From positions 1-64,000 of the forward strand of contig JACJYD010000003.1 of NCBI GenBank assembly GCA_020636275.1: a stretch of DNA of 64,000 nucleotides, in the 5' to 3' direction. Positions 45,839-54,002 of the stretch are shown piece after piece; within the stretch, counting starts at the first letter, position 1; each line of letters opens with the position of its first letter. Made by a program: the position numbers and the translations under genes. The notes beneath the pieces were generated by a model. It made no database searches, was not told the DNA's origin, and worked only from the letters and a program-made list of their open reading frames with translations. Source of the DNA: Lewinellaceae bacterium. GTDB taxonomy: Bacteria > Bacteroidota > Bacteroidia > Chitinophagales > Saprospiraceae.

Positions 45839-45994
45839 ATAGGGCACAGACTGCCCGCCTCCGGACTGGGTAGGCCTCCCACATTGGCCGATCGTAAAGC
45901 TTTAACGGCATTCTTCCGCCCTTATTGCAAAAGGCTTACCTGAGGGGGGCGCGGTGGAATTCTCCGGTTTTCCAACTTTTCTCCCGGCCGGGAT

Positions 45995-46025
45995 TTTGAC
46001 AATTGAATTACAGCCCCTAACTTTC
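45995..46025 (+). promoter_or_regulatory. panC promoter, -33 TTTG / -7 TAACTTTC
   Basis: TTTG (45995-45998), a 19-bp spacer, then TAACTTTC (46018-46025). This matches the primary-sigma promoter pattern of Bacteroidota with one mismatch, about 28 bp before the panC start. Confidence 0.5.
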
Positions 46026-46053
46026 GCCCATTCCTGACTAACCCCTCTACGAC

Positions 46054-46905
46054 ATGTGGGCATTCCATAGACTCTCTACCCTGAAGGATTTCCTGAACCG
46101 GCAACGGGCGGAGGGGCGTTCTATCGGTTTTGTGCCCACCATGGGCGCCCTCCACGAAGGGCATCTCTCGCTGATCCGCCGGTCCAAGGATGCGCAGGAG
46201 GTTGCGATATGCAGTATTTTCGTCAATCCAACCCAGTTTAACGACCCGACCGACCTGTTGAAATACCCCCGCACGGAGGCCGAGGATCTCTATCTCCTCC
46301 ACCAGACCGGCTGCGCGGCGGCTTTTCTCCCCTCGGAGCCGGAAGTTTATCCGGCCGGGCAGGGAGTTGGGCCGGATTTTCGGTTTGGCGTGCTGGATAA
46401 GACCATGGAAGGGGAATTCCGTCCCGGGCACTTTAAAGGAGTGGCCCAGGTCGTGCACCGGCTGCTGCAAATGGTCGAGCCCGATTCGATTTACATGGGG
46501 CAGAAGGATTTCCAGCAGGTGGCGATCGTTCGTGAAATGATCAAACAGGCAAATCTGCCGGTCCGGCTCGTTATGTGCCCCACGGCCCGGGAGGAGAACG
46601 GCCTGGCGATGAGTTCGAGGAACGTGCGGCTCTCCGGCGCTCAGCGGTCCCGTGCTGCTTTGATCTACGAGATGCTGCAGGATGTCCGCGCGCGCGCGCA
46701 TGGCGACAATTTGCCGGCGCTGGAAGTGGAAGCGCTCCAACGGTTGCGTGGGGAGCCTGGGTTTCGGCCGGAATACTTCTCCGTAGTGGATGGAAAAACC
46801 CTGCAACCGGTCCGCAGCCTGGCCGACAGCGATTACGTCGTGGTCTGTGTAGCCTGCTGGGTTGGCGATGTCCGTCTGATCGACAACCTGATCATTAAAG
46901 AATAG
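46054..46905 (+). CDS. panC: Pantoate--beta-alanine ligase
   Basis: 283 aa. The HIGH-type motif TMGALHEGHLSLI (about 30-42) and the KMSKS-like MSSRN (about 187) mark the nucleotidyltransferase fold; PTQFN and GKDFQQ-like QKDFQQVAIV are also typical. It condenses pantoate and beta-alanine with ATP to make pantothenate, the coenzyme A precursor. The adjacent panD supplies beta-alanine. Standard length. The start follows a good -33/-7 promoter. Confidence 0.96.
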   Translation: MWAFHRLSTLKDFLNRQRAEGRSIGFVPTMGALHEGHLSLIRRSKDAQEVAICSIFVNPTQFNDPTDLLKYPRTEAEDLYLLHQTGCAAAFLPSEPEVYPAGQGVGPDFRFGVLDKTMEGEFRPGHFKGVAQVVHRLLQMVEPDSIYMGQKDFQQVAIVREMIKQANLPVRLVMCPTAREENGLAMSSRNVRLSGAQRSRAALIYEMLQDVRARAHGDNLPALEVEALQRLRGEPGFRPEYFSVVDGKTLQPVRSLADSDYVVVCVACWVGDVRLIDNLIIKE

Positions 46906-47007
46906 TGTTTTAAAACTACCGCGGCAGTTCAAAACAACCTTTTTTCAACTTTTTTGCCGATTTTTTGTACCTTAAAAGAAGGAAACGGAAAGCGTTTATT
47001 AAAAAAA

Positions 47008-47023
47008 TAGACCAATCGGTCTA
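47008..47023. promoter_or_regulatory. Perfect inverted repeat TAGACC-AATC-GGTCTA (TetR-type operator shape)
   Basis: Six-bp perfect half sites with a 4-bp spacer, about 25 bp upstream of the panD -7 box and covering the expected -33 region. The sequence closely resembles operators of many TetR-family regulators. No TetR gene is in the window. Confidence 0.5.
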
Positions 47024-47039
47024 AAATCGGAAATAGTGG

Positions 47040-47047
47040 TATATTTG
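47040..47047 (+). promoter_or_regulatory. panD -7 element TATATTTG
   Basis: Exact match to TAnnTTTG 48 bp before the panD start. No TTTG at the -33 position, which is instead overlapped by the inverted repeat just upstream. Confidence 0.45.
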
Positions 47048-47094
47048 CGGCGATAACCAGAAGTTTTTAGCGGATATACTATGTTGCATTGCCT

Positions 47095-47451
47095 ATGATG
47101 GTGCAAATGTTCAAATCCAAAATTCATCGGGTAAAGGTTACAGAAGCCAACCTGAACTATGTGGGTAGCGTCACTATTGATGAATCGTTGATGGAGGCCG
47201 CCAATATCCTGGAAGGGGAGCGCGTCCAGATCGTCAACAACAACAATGGAGAACGCCTGGAGACCTATGTGATCAAAGGGGAGCGGAATTCGGGCATGAT
47301 CTGTCTCAACGGAGCAGCCGCCCGGAAAGCGGAGGTCGGGGATGTGCTTATCATCATTTCCTATGCCTGGCTGGATTACGAGGAGGCCAAGACCTTCAAG
47401 CCCGTCGCGGTATTTCCCGACGAGCACAATCGATTGACAGAACCTAAGTGA
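47095..47451 (+). CDS. panD: Aspartate 1-decarboxylase
   Basis: 118 aa. The proenzyme self-cleaves at G24-S25 in NYVGSVTID to give a pyruvoyl-dependent enzyme that makes beta-alanine from aspartate. [16 protein letters not shown] and [21 protein letters not shown] are canonical. The start is taken at the first of two ATGs at 47095 (47098 and 47107 also possible; the upstream TTG is not needed). It is 189 bp from panC and has its own -7 box and a probable operator. Confidence 0.94.
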   Translation: MMVQMFKSKIHRVKVTEANLNYVGSVTIDESLMEAANILEGERVQIVNNNNGERLETYVIKGERNSGMICLNGAAARKAEVGDVLIIISYAWLDYEEAKTFKPVAVFPDEHNRLTEPK

Positions 47452-47479
47452 GATCGATATCTTACGTTCAATTTATTCA

Positions 47480-47512
47480 GATGCCAACGTCCCTTGCGTT
47501 GGCATCTTTTTT
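47480..47512 (+). terminator. panD terminator
   Basis: GATGCCAACG (47480-47489) pairs with CGTTGGCATC (47497-47506), followed by six Ts. The next gene starts downstream of it, at 47539. Confidence 0.9.
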
Positions 47513-47538
47513 ACCAGCCTCAATCAACTCCGGCAGTT

Positions 47539-48585
47539 GTGAAAAAAAATCTCCAATCCGCCCTCAAGGCTTTATTGTTTTTTTCCCTGGGCTTTAGCAT
47601 CCTGTTGTTGTTGTACCGGAGCCAGGATAGAGCCTGGAAGGCCCAGTGTGCGCTCGACGGCATCCCGGCCGGCCAGTGTAATCTGATCGATAAGCTCCTT
47701 ACCGATTTTGCCGGGGCCAATTTCTGGTGGATCGCGGTCGTGGGCTTTTTCCTGCTCCTGAGCCACCTCAGCCGGACGATGCGCTGGCTGATGCTGGTCA
47801 GGCCCATGGGGTATCAGGCCGGCTTTTTGAATGCCCTTTTCTCCATCGGGGTGGGGTATTTTGCCAATCTGGGCTTTCCGCGCATCGGAGAGCTGGTGCG
47901 CGCCGCAACCTTGGCCCGGTACGAACGCATCCCTCCGGAGAAAGTGATGGGAACGGTCGTGGTAGACCGGGTTGCCGACGGGCTGTCGATGTTTGCAGTG
48001 CTGGGCCTGGCCTTTCTGTTCGAATCCGACCGGATATTCTCCCTGATCCGTTCGTTGCGGCAGGGTGGAACGGATACAGGCTCCAACACGGTCTATTGGT
48101 TGATGATCCTGGGCGTAGTGGGGATTGCAGGACTGGTCCTGATGTGGGTTTTTCGCAAGTCGCTCAGCCGGCTGCCCCTTTTCAGCAAGGTCATCGACCT
48201 GCTCAAGGGCTTTGCACAGGGCATCCAGACGATCAGCAAGCTGGAGAAGCCGCACTGGTTTATCTTCCACAGCCTGAACGTCTGGGTGATGTATTACCTC
48301 ATGGCCTATGTGGGTTTTTTTGCGTTTGGGCCCACCTCTTCGTTGGGCCCCATGGCGGGGCTGATCGTTTTTGCAGCAGGCACCCTGGGTTTTACGGTTC
48401 CCTCGCCGGGAGGCATGGGTACCTACCACTTCATGGTAGCTTCGGTATTGACCTTTTTCTACAATATCCCCAAAGCCGATGCCTTCTCCTATGCCAATAT
48501 CATTTTCTTCTCCATTCAGATCGGATTCAACGTACTGTTCGGGATAGTTTCGGTGGTCTTTCTTCCCATCATCAACCGTAAGTAA
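47539..48585 (+). CDS. Lysylphosphatidylglycerol synthetase / flippase-like membrane protein (YbhN/UPF0104 type)
   Basis: 348 aa from the GTG at 47539; a start at 47494 would lie inside the panD terminator and is rejected. Eight hydrophobic segments are visible. The blocks RTMRWLMLVRPMG, NLGFPRIGELVRAATLARYE and FTVPSPGGMGTYHF are typical of the MprF-like transmembrane (flippase) family, without the synthase domain. It probably flips a lipid across the inner membrane. A gene of this type commonly follows panD in Bacteroidota. Confidence 0.85.
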   Translation: MKKNLQSALKALLFFSLGFSILLLLYRSQDRAWKAQCALDGIPAGQCNLIDKLLTDFAGANFWWIAVVGFFLLLSHLSRTMRWLMLVRPMGYQAGFLNALFSIGVGYFANLGFPRIGELVRAATLARYERIPPEKVMGTVVVDRVADGLSMFAVLGLAFLFESDRIFSLIRSLRQGGTDTGSNTVYWLMILGVVGIAGLVLMWVFRKSLSRLPLFSKVIDLLKGFAQGIQTISKLEKPHWFIFHSLNVWVMYYLMAYVGFFAFGPTSSLGPMAGLIVFAAGTLGFTVPSPGGMGTYHFMVASVLTFFYNIPKADAFSYANIIFFSIQIGFNVLFGIVSVVFLPIINRK

Positions 48586-48625
48586 ATGGAAGAGGGCGCC
48601 AAATGCGCCCTCTTCCATCTATTTT
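48586..48625. terminator. Terminator between flippase-like and ferritin genes
   Basis: ATGGAAGAGGGCGC (48586-48599) pairs perfectly with 48605-48618 around CAAAT, followed by CTATTTTA. It mainly serves the plus strand; the ferritin gene ends at its edge on the other strand. Confidence 0.85.
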
Positions 48626-49151
48626 ATTCACCGCCTTGCGCGGTTTCCTGCGCGATCTGTTTTTTATTGATCGCCGAAATTTCCTTATCGATGTAGTAGA
48701 GCGATTGGGGCCCGTCGCCGATCAGATTGATGCGGTCGAGGATGGTTCGCATCAGGGTCTCTTCTTCGCGTTGTTCTTCCACGTACCACTGCAGAAAAGC
48801 CAGGGTCTTGTGGTCCTTTTCGTCGTAGCTCTGCGCGACCAGCCGGTCGATAGACTCGGAAACCATTTGCTCGTGGGCATACACTTCGTTAAACAATTCC
48901 TGGATGGAAGCCCAGTCGTATTTGGGTTGAGGAATGGCTGGGGTCAGGGCATGATCGCCCATGTCGTTGATGTAATGAAAAATGCGAAGCATGTGCTGCC
49001 GCTCTTCTTCCGATTGGCGGAACATGAAAGACGAACATCCGGTAAGGGTCTTTTTTTCGCACCAGGACGCCATGGACAGGTAAAGGAAGGATGCATAACC
49101 TTCCAGGGCTATTTGTTCGTTGAGGGATGCCTCCATTTGTTTGGATAACAT
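48624..49151 (-). CDS. Ferritin (iron-storage protein)
   Basis: 175 aa four-helix bundle. The ferroxidase ligands are visible in LEGYASFLYLSMASWCE and RQSEEERQHMLRIFHYIND (E-x-x-H), with a second helix pair ending VEEQREEETLMRTILDRI, as in bacterial FtnA. It oxidises Fe(II) and stores the mineral in a 24-mer. It starts 18 nt after the HD-Pycsar gene, so the two are probably cotranscribed. No Fur-box-like sequence noticed. Confidence 0.9.
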   Translation of the reverse strand: MLSKQMEASLNEQIALEGYASFLYLSMASWCEKKTLTGCSSFMFRQSEEERQHMLRIFHYINDMGDHALTPAIPQPKYDWASIQELFNEVYAHEQMVSESIDRLVAQSYDEKDHKTLAFLQWYVEEQREEETLMRTILDRINLIGDGPQSLYYIDKEISAINKKQIAQETAQGGE

Positions 49152-49169
49152 AAGCGGGTGTTTTTTTGG

Positions 49170-50423
49170 TTAAAAAAGAAAAAATAGCGCAAAAATGACT
49201 ACTGCGGCGACCAATCCGTACATGAACACGCCATAGCAAAGTCGCAGGTAGTGGTATTTTTTTGCCAATACTTTTCCCAGGTAATATAAATCGCGGGTCA
49301 TGGAACTGTAGAGGAAATCGTCGTCCTTGATCATTTCGACCATGCCCCACTGGAAATCTTCGAGGTCCATGTTGAAATAATTGCCGAAGAAAAGCAGATT
49401 GGTGCGGCGCTCCTTGATATCATCCCGGGAGAACTTGCCGGTGGTTACCTTGGGCCGGGTGGAAAGGGTGGCGAAGATCATGGAAATCAAGCATACGGCC
49501 AGCAGGAAAATGGTCGGGACCTGCAGCTTGGGCATGGTTTCGAACCGGGGCACCAGGGTCGACACGCTGATCGAAATGACGATGGCCGTGATACTCATCA
49601 TGATGTTGGCCTTGTTGTCGGCGATGGAACTCAGCGTAATGTGGGTGCGGTAGGTCGTCCGGTACATGGTTTCAACCCCTCGGCCCAGATTGAGTTGTTT
49701 GAGCTCCTGTTCGTTTTGCAGCACTTGTTCCTCGATCTTTGACTTTTTCTTCTTTTTCTTCTTCTTTTCCTTTTCCGGCTTGGGCGGAATTTCCAGGGAT
49801 TCGGCAGTTTCGGGATTCAATCGGGCTTTTAATTTATACAGTTGACGGATGTGTTTCTGCTTGCGATCGTTATACAGGCCAGTGGCTATTTCGGTATGGT
49901 AGCGGTGTTGGAGCATAAAACTGAGCTCAAAGTCGACCCATTCCTGCTCCGACATGATCATTTGCTGCGTAACGAGAAGTTCCTGCCGGATGCGGCCGCA
50001 GCGGTCCCAGTAGCTTTTTTTGCCGAGGTGGCTCATATCGGCATCGCAGATGATCTCCTCCAGTAGGTTGTCGGGATGTTGGGGCACCTTGGTGGCGTAT
50101 ATACAATTAACGACCTTTTGAATATCTTCTTCCGGGAACTGGCGCTCGGTGAGAAATTCGGTGACGTATTGCACGCTGCGGTCCTCGTGGTTGGCAGGTC
50201 CTTTGTCGTAGCCGAGGTCGTGAAACCAGGCGGCGAGTTGCAGGATGGTCAGTTCCCGTTCGGTGAGCTGATATCCCTGCCCGATCTCCAGGACCGACTC
50301 CGCTACCGCTTCCGAATGGGGGTAGTTGTGGAAGACATAATCCGGGAAGATATGCTGCTCAAAGAAAGATCTGACGTATTGCTCGGCATCGGCGAGCAGT
50401 TTTTTATCGATTGTTGCCTCCAT
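49170..50423 (-). CDS. HD-domain phosphohydrolase fused to Pycsar-type transmembrane effector domain
   Basis: 417 aa. The N-terminal HD domain (about 15-165) has the metal ligands H36, H68-D69 and D129 (motifs HNYPH, WFHDLGYD, CDADMSHLG). A Lys-rich linker with nine consecutive Lys lies near 217-228. The C-terminal region carries ETMYRTTYRTHITLSSIADNKANIM with the ADNKA motif at about 268, followed by two membrane helices (about 272-291 and 302-322) and one at the C-terminus (397-417). That pattern matches the Pycsar effector / DUF5706 family, whose members respond to cCMP or cUMP and damage the membrane during phage defence. No nucleotidyl cyclase gene is nearby, so the system is orphan or non-defensive. 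The HD domain might degrade a nucleotide messenger (inference). A -7 box (TATTTTTG) lies 23 nt upstream. Confidence 0.8.
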   Translation of the reverse strand: MEATIDKKLLADAEQYVRSFFEQHIFPDYVFHNYPHSEAVAESVLEIGQGYQLTERELTILQLAAWFHDLGYDKGPANHEDRSVQYVTEFLTERQFPEEDIQKVVNCIYATKVPQHPDNLLEEIICDADMSHLGKKSYWDRCGRIRQELLVTQQMIMSEQEWVDFELSFMLQHRYHTEIATGLYNDRKQKHIRQLYKLKARLNPETAESLEIPPKPEKEKKKKKKKKSKIEEQVLQNEQELKQLNLGRGVETMYRTTYRTHITLSSIADNKANIMMSITAIVISISVSTLVPRFETMPKLQVPTIFLLAVCLISMIFATLSTRPKVTTGKFSRDDIKERRTNLLFFGNYFNMDLEDFQWGMVEMIKDDDFLYSSMTRDLYYLGKVLAKKYHYLRLCYGVFMYGLVAAVVIFALFFLF

Positions 50424-50445
50424 GAGTTGTTCTGGATAAGGAAAC

Positions 50446-50453
50446 CAAAAATA
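50446..50453 (-). promoter_or_regulatory. -7 element TATTTTTG for the HD-Pycsar/ferritin operon
   Basis: Exact TAnnTTTG match on the minus strand, 23 nt before the start codon and just downstream of the parC terminator. A TTTA lies at the -33 position. Confidence 0.4.
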
Positions 50454-50474
50454 GGAAATTTATTTCTTCCTTTA

Positions 50475-50515
50475 AATAAAGATGACCGGGACCTCTTTTC
50501 GCGGCCATCTTTATT
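50475..50515 (-). terminator. parC terminator
   Basis: AATAAAGATG (50475-50484) pairs with CATCTTTATT (50506-50515), with inner GC pairs. It lies at the topoisomerase stop codon and separates it from the HD-Pycsar operon. Confidence 0.75.
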
Positions 50516-53151
50516 CAGAAGAGTTTCCCTTGCCCGTCGTCTTCTACGTCGAACTCGATGGTGTCGCCGGCGTGGAGCGGGGTAGAAGGGGCGGACGTAT
50601 CATTGGAGGGGGTTTCCGCTGTTTTTTCCTCGACTTCTTTGACCTGGGCCAGTTTTTTATCGCTGAGTTTGTTGCCCTGTGCTTTCCAGCCTTTGACATC
50701 GATGAAGTCGGCGATGTCGATCACGCCCTGCAGGCGGCGCGATTTGACCTGGACGGTATATTGGATCTTCGGACGTTCCTTGACGGAAGCAAAGAGCAGT
50801 TTGGACTGGTTGTGTTCGGTGATGAAGCTGAAGCGTTGCTGGAGCGAGGTGGTCTCGACCTGGAAACGCTTGACGAGGGTCCATCCCTTTTGTCCGTCGT
50901 AGTGCACGGCGCTGATCACCATTTTCGGGTCGAACTTCTGGATGTGGATAAGGTCCTCCGGGTTGTAGCGGTGGGTCAGTTCATAATCCGTGATCTCGTA
51001 GCTGCCATCCTTATAAATGGCGATGATCGTATCGCCTGTATCGAATTCGCCCAGGAAGCGACCCCGTTCGTCGGTATTGAGGCGGCCGCTCACGTCATCC
51101 ATCCAGATCTTGATGGCGCCGAGGGTCGATTGGCCGCGTTCTTTCTGGATCACATTGCGAACCGGGTATTTGGTGACGATATTTCCCTGTGCGCTTCTTC
51201 CTTTGATGGCCAGGTCGCCGAACCCATAGTCAAACTGTTTGATCTTCGCCCGGCTGCCTGCGGTGAGCTGGATGGTGACCAGTTCGCTTTCTCCATTGGG
51301 GTGTACGGCGAAATACAGGACCTTTGACTTGGGATCGCCCTGCGTCAGGTCGTACTCGCGGTCGCGCGTGATCCCGGTGACATTGAAACGCTTGGCGTAG
51401 CTGCGGCCCGTTTTGCCGTCGAGGTAGATCATGTGGTAGGTCGTTCGGTCGTCGCCTTTTTTCCAGACGGCCACATAGATGATGTCTTTGCCCACAAAGG
51501 TCTTCTCGGCGATGCGGGTGACGGTGCATTTCCCGTCGCGGCGGAACACAATGATGTCGTCGATATCCGAGCAATCGCAGACGAATTCGTCTTTTTTCAG
51601 GCCATAGCCGATGAAGCCGTCCTTCCGGTTGACGTACAGTTTGGCATTGACGGCGACCACTTCGGTGGCTTCGACGCGCTCCATTGTGGTCAGTTTGGTC
51701 TTGCGCTCTTTTCCTTTGCCGTACTTGTCGAGCAGGCGCTGGTAGTAGGCGATGGCGTAGTCGACCAGATTTTCGAGGTCGTGTTTGACCTGTTCGAGTT
51801 GTTTTTCCAGGTCGGCGATGTATTCATCGGCCTGGAAGGAATTGTATTTAGAGATCCGTTTGATCTTGATCTCGGTGAGGCGCACCAGGTCGTCCTGGCT
51901 GATGTCGCGTAGCAGGCGCAGGCGGGTATCACTGGGCTTGGCCTCCTGGCCGGGCACGAGCACGTATTTTCGAAGGCCGGCGTCGATGGTTTCGAGCACG
52001 GCTTCCCAGGTTTCGCATTCTTCGATATCGCGGTAGATGCGTTTTTCGATAAAGAGCTTTTCAAGGCTGGCGAAGTGCCATTTTTCCTGGAGTTCGTGCA
52101 GAAGGATCTCCAGTTCGAGTTGGAGAAGGTCCTTGGTGTTGTGGGTGTTGATCTCCAGGATCTCCTCAACCGTCATGAAGCGCGGCTTGTCGTCGATAAT
52201 GACGCAGGCGTTGGGGGAGATGGAGACCTCGCAGTTGGTAAAGGCGTAGAGGGCATCGATGGTGACCTCCGGCGAGGTGCCCGGCACCAGTTCGATGAGA
52301 ACCTCGACCTCGGCGGCGGTATTGTCGACCACCTTTTTGATCTTGATCTTGCCCTTGTCGTTGGCCTTGATAATGCTGTCGATGAGGTTTTCGGTCGTGA
52401 CGCCGTAGGGCAATTCGCGGACGGCCAGCGTCTTTTTGTCGACGATCTCGATGGAGGCCCGCACCTTCACGCGGCCGCCCCGGCCGCCGCCCTGGTAGTC
52501 TTCCACGTCGATCGAGCCGCCCGTTTGGAAGTCGGGGTAGATCTGCACCTTTTTCCCCTGGAGGATCTTGATAGAGGCTTTTATCAGTTCGATAAAATTG
52601 TGGGGCAGGATCTTTGTCGAAAGGCCCACGGCGATCCCTTCGGCGCCCTGTGCCAGCAGCAGCGGGAATTTGACCGGCAGGTTGACCGGTTCCTTCTTGC
52701 GGCCGTCGTAGGAGAGTTGCCACTCGGTGGTTTGGGGGTTGAAGGTCACTTCGAGGGCGAACTTGCTCAGGCGCGCTTCGATATAACGCGGTGCGGCGGC
52801 GGAATCACCTGTACGGATATCGCCCCAGTTGCCCTGGCAGTCGATGAGCAGGTCCTTTTGCCCCAGGTTGATGAGGGCATCGCCGATGGCCGCATCGCCG
52901 TGGGGGTGGTACTGCATCGTCTGCCCGATGATATTGGCCACCTTGTGGAAGCGCCCGTCGTCCATTTGTTTCATGGAATGGAGAATGCGGCGCTGCACCG
53001 GCTTGAGCCCGTCGACCACCGAAGGTACGGCCCGTTCGAGGATGACGTAGGAGGCGTAATCCAGGAAGTAGTCTTTATACATACCCTGGAGGGCGATGGC
53101 GGTACCATTGCCGTTTCCGTTGGGTGATTGTTCTTTATGCTTGTCGCTCAT
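50515..53151 (-). CDS. parC: DNA topoisomerase IV subunit A
   Basis: 878 aa. The breakage-reunion domain opens YKDYFLDYASYVILERAVPSVVDGLKPVQRRIL, and the catalytic Tyr lies in APRYIEARLSKFA (about 123). The HPHGDAAIGDALINLGQ segment is present. A coiled-coil and C-terminal beta-pinwheel region follow, and the tail is acidic/disordered (VEEKTAETPSNDTSAPSTP). It decatenates daughter chromosomes with ParE, which is not encoded nearby. The absence of a GyrA box and the PSVVDGL pattern favour ParC over GyrA. TATATTTG on the minus strand (53227-53234) is the probable -7 box. Confidence 0.9.
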   Translation of the reverse strand: MSDKHKEQSPNGNGNGTAIALQGMYKDYFLDYASYVILERAVPSVVDGLKPVQRRILHSMKQMDDGRFHKVANIIGQTMQYHPHGDAAIGDALINLGQKDLLIDCQGNWGDIRTGDSAAAPRYIEARLSKFALEVTFNPQTTEWQLSYDGRKKEPVNLPVKFPLLLAQGAEGIAVGLSTKILPHNFIELIKASIKILQGKKVQIYPDFQTGGSIDVEDYQGGGRGGRVKVRASIEIVDKKTLAVRELPYGVTTENLIDSIIKANDKGKIKIKKVVDNTAAEVEVLIELVPGTSPEVTIDALYAFTNCEVSISPNACVIIDDKPRFMTVEEILEINTHNTKDLLQLELEILLHELQEKWHFASLEKLFIEKRIYRDIEECETWEAVLETIDAGLRKYVLVPGQEAKPSDTRLRLLRDISQDDLVRLTEIKIKRISKYNSFQADEYIADLEKQLEQVKHDLENLVDYAIAYYQRLLDKYGKGKERKTKLTTMERVEATEVVAVNAKLYVNRKDGFIGYGLKKDEFVCDCSDIDDIIVFRRDGKCTVTRIAEKTFVGKDIIYVAVWKKGDDRTTYHMIYLDGKTGRSYAKRFNVTGITRDREYDLTQGDPKSKVLYFAVHPNGESELVTIQLTAGSRAKIKQFDYGFGDLAIKGRSAQGNIVTKYPVRNVIQKERGQSTLGAIKIWMDDVSGRLNTDERGRFLGEFDTGDTIIAIYKDGSYEITDYELTHRYNPEDLIHIQKFDPKMVISAVHYDGQKGWTLVKRFQVETTSLQQRFSFITEHNQSKLLFASVKERPKIQYTVQVKSRRLQGVIDIADFIDVKGWKAQGNKLSDKKLAQVKEVEEKTAETPSNDTSAPSTPLHAGDTIEFDVEDDGQGKLF

Positions 53152-53226
53152 TTTATAAGCATCTTTTAAGGGAGGAACGGCGCCTTCGGCCGGCGATCCT
53201 CTCTTATTTTACAGACTTTCAGGGAA

Positions 53227-53234
53227 CAAATATA
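53227..53234 (-). promoter_or_regulatory. -7 element TATATTTG for parC
   Basis: Exact TAnnTTTG on the minus strand, 76 nt before the parC start. The -33 box is not clear. Confidence 0.4.
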
Positions 53235-53309
53235 GGAATTTTTTTGAAGAATTTAAAACATTTTGTTTAAGTTTTAGTAACTATACTCAACCCAAAGTGG
53301 TTTGGAACC

Positions 53310-53370
53310 AATGCTGCGGCCGGCCGCCCTGGTGGTCCCAAGTGATTTAATCTTGCTCCGCAGCATTTTT
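53310..53370 (+). other. Terminator-like hairpin upstream of the sigma-factor gene
   Basis: AATGCTGCGG (53310-53319) pairs with CCGCAGCATT (53358-53367), followed by three more Ts. The large loop contains CGGCCGGCCG. No plus-strand gene ends upstream. Its right arm overlaps the -33 element of the sigma gene. Confidence 0.5.
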
Positions 53371-53383
53371 CCCCGTACTTTCG
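53353..53383 (+). promoter_or_regulatory. Sigma-factor gene promoter, TTG-N20-TACTTTCG
   Basis: TTG (53353-53355) and TACTTTCG (53376-53383) lie 20 bp apart, the usual -33/-7 spacing in Bacteroidota, with one mismatch to TAnnTTTG. It lies 55 bp before the start. Confidence 0.42.
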
Positions 53384-53438
53384 TTATACATTCTACGACG
53401 GCTTTGCCGTTTTCCATTCCAAAGACCAAAGTGTGCGT

Positions 53439-54002
53439 ATGGATTTTTCCCTAACCATCCAACTGCAGGAAACTGATCTCATCCAGGCGTGTGTGCGCAA
53501 GGAGCGATGGGCGCAGAAGTGGCTGTACGAAGAACACTACGGCAAGATGATGGCCGTATGCCTCCGCTATGCCAACAATCCGGACGAAGCGCTGGATATC
53601 CTGCACGAAGGGTTTATCAAGGTATTTAAACACATCGATCAATATCAGCCGGGCACGTCGCTGACTGCCTGGATCCGCCGGATCATGGTCAATACGTCGA
53701 TCGACTATTACCGAAAGACCATTCGGCGACGCACCGAAGACCTCGAACAAGCCTATTCCCTGCAAGCGGCTGATCCGGATGCGATCAGCCAGTGTACCGA
53801 GAAGGAGATCCTGGAAACGATCCAGGAACTCTCGCCCGCTTACCGGGCCGTTTTTAACCTGTATGTGATTGAAGGTTTCAGTCACAAGGAGATCGCCGAC
53901 ATGCTCGAGATCACCGAGAGCACGTCCCGCTCCAACCTGGTGAAAGCGCGCATGAAACTACAAGCTATGTTGACCGCCCGAATGAAGAAACATGAAGAAT
54001 GA
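53439..54002 (+). CDS. ECF-type RNA polymerase sigma factor
   Basis: 187 aa from the ATG at 53439. Region 2 is WLYEEHYGKMMAVCLRYANNPDEALDILHEGFIKVFKHIDQY with SLTAWIRRIMVNTSIDYYRK (DNA melting), and region 4 is LSPAYRAVFNLYVIEGFSHKEIADMLEITESTSRSNLVKARMKL (helix-turn-helix). No inhibitory extension. It would direct RNA polymerase to a specific promoter set after release from an anti-sigma partner. The downstream gene overlaps it by 11 bp and is the natural candidate partner. Confidence 0.92.
   Translation: MDFSLTIQLQETDLIQACVRKERWAQKWLYEEHYGKMMAVCLRYANNPDEALDILHEGFIKVFKHIDQYQPGTSLTAWIRRIMVNTSIDYYRKTIRRRTEDLEQAYSLQAADPDAISQCTEKEILETIQELSPAYRAVFNLYVIEGFSHKEIADMLEITESTSRSNLVKARMKLQAMLTARMKKHEE

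Larger units (their letters stand above)
45749..46053. other. 305-bp divergent region between the glmS operon and panC
   Basis: Holds a -7-like TAAATTTG for the minus-strand operon (45804-45811), a terminator-like hairpin on the minus strand (45814-45838), and a -33/-7 promoter for panC (45995-46025). No gene is supported. Confidence 0.6.

Noticed and set aside
47494..47538. TTG start for the flippase-like gene
   Set aside because: It lies inside the panD terminator stem; the GTG at 47539 follows it and begins the conserved protein.
49170..50423. Complete Pycsar defence system
   Set aside because: No cyclase gene is near; only the effector-like domain is present.
52075..53127. 350-aa plus-strand frame opposite parC
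   Set aside because: Antisense to the most conserved part of parC, composition typical of a shadow frame.
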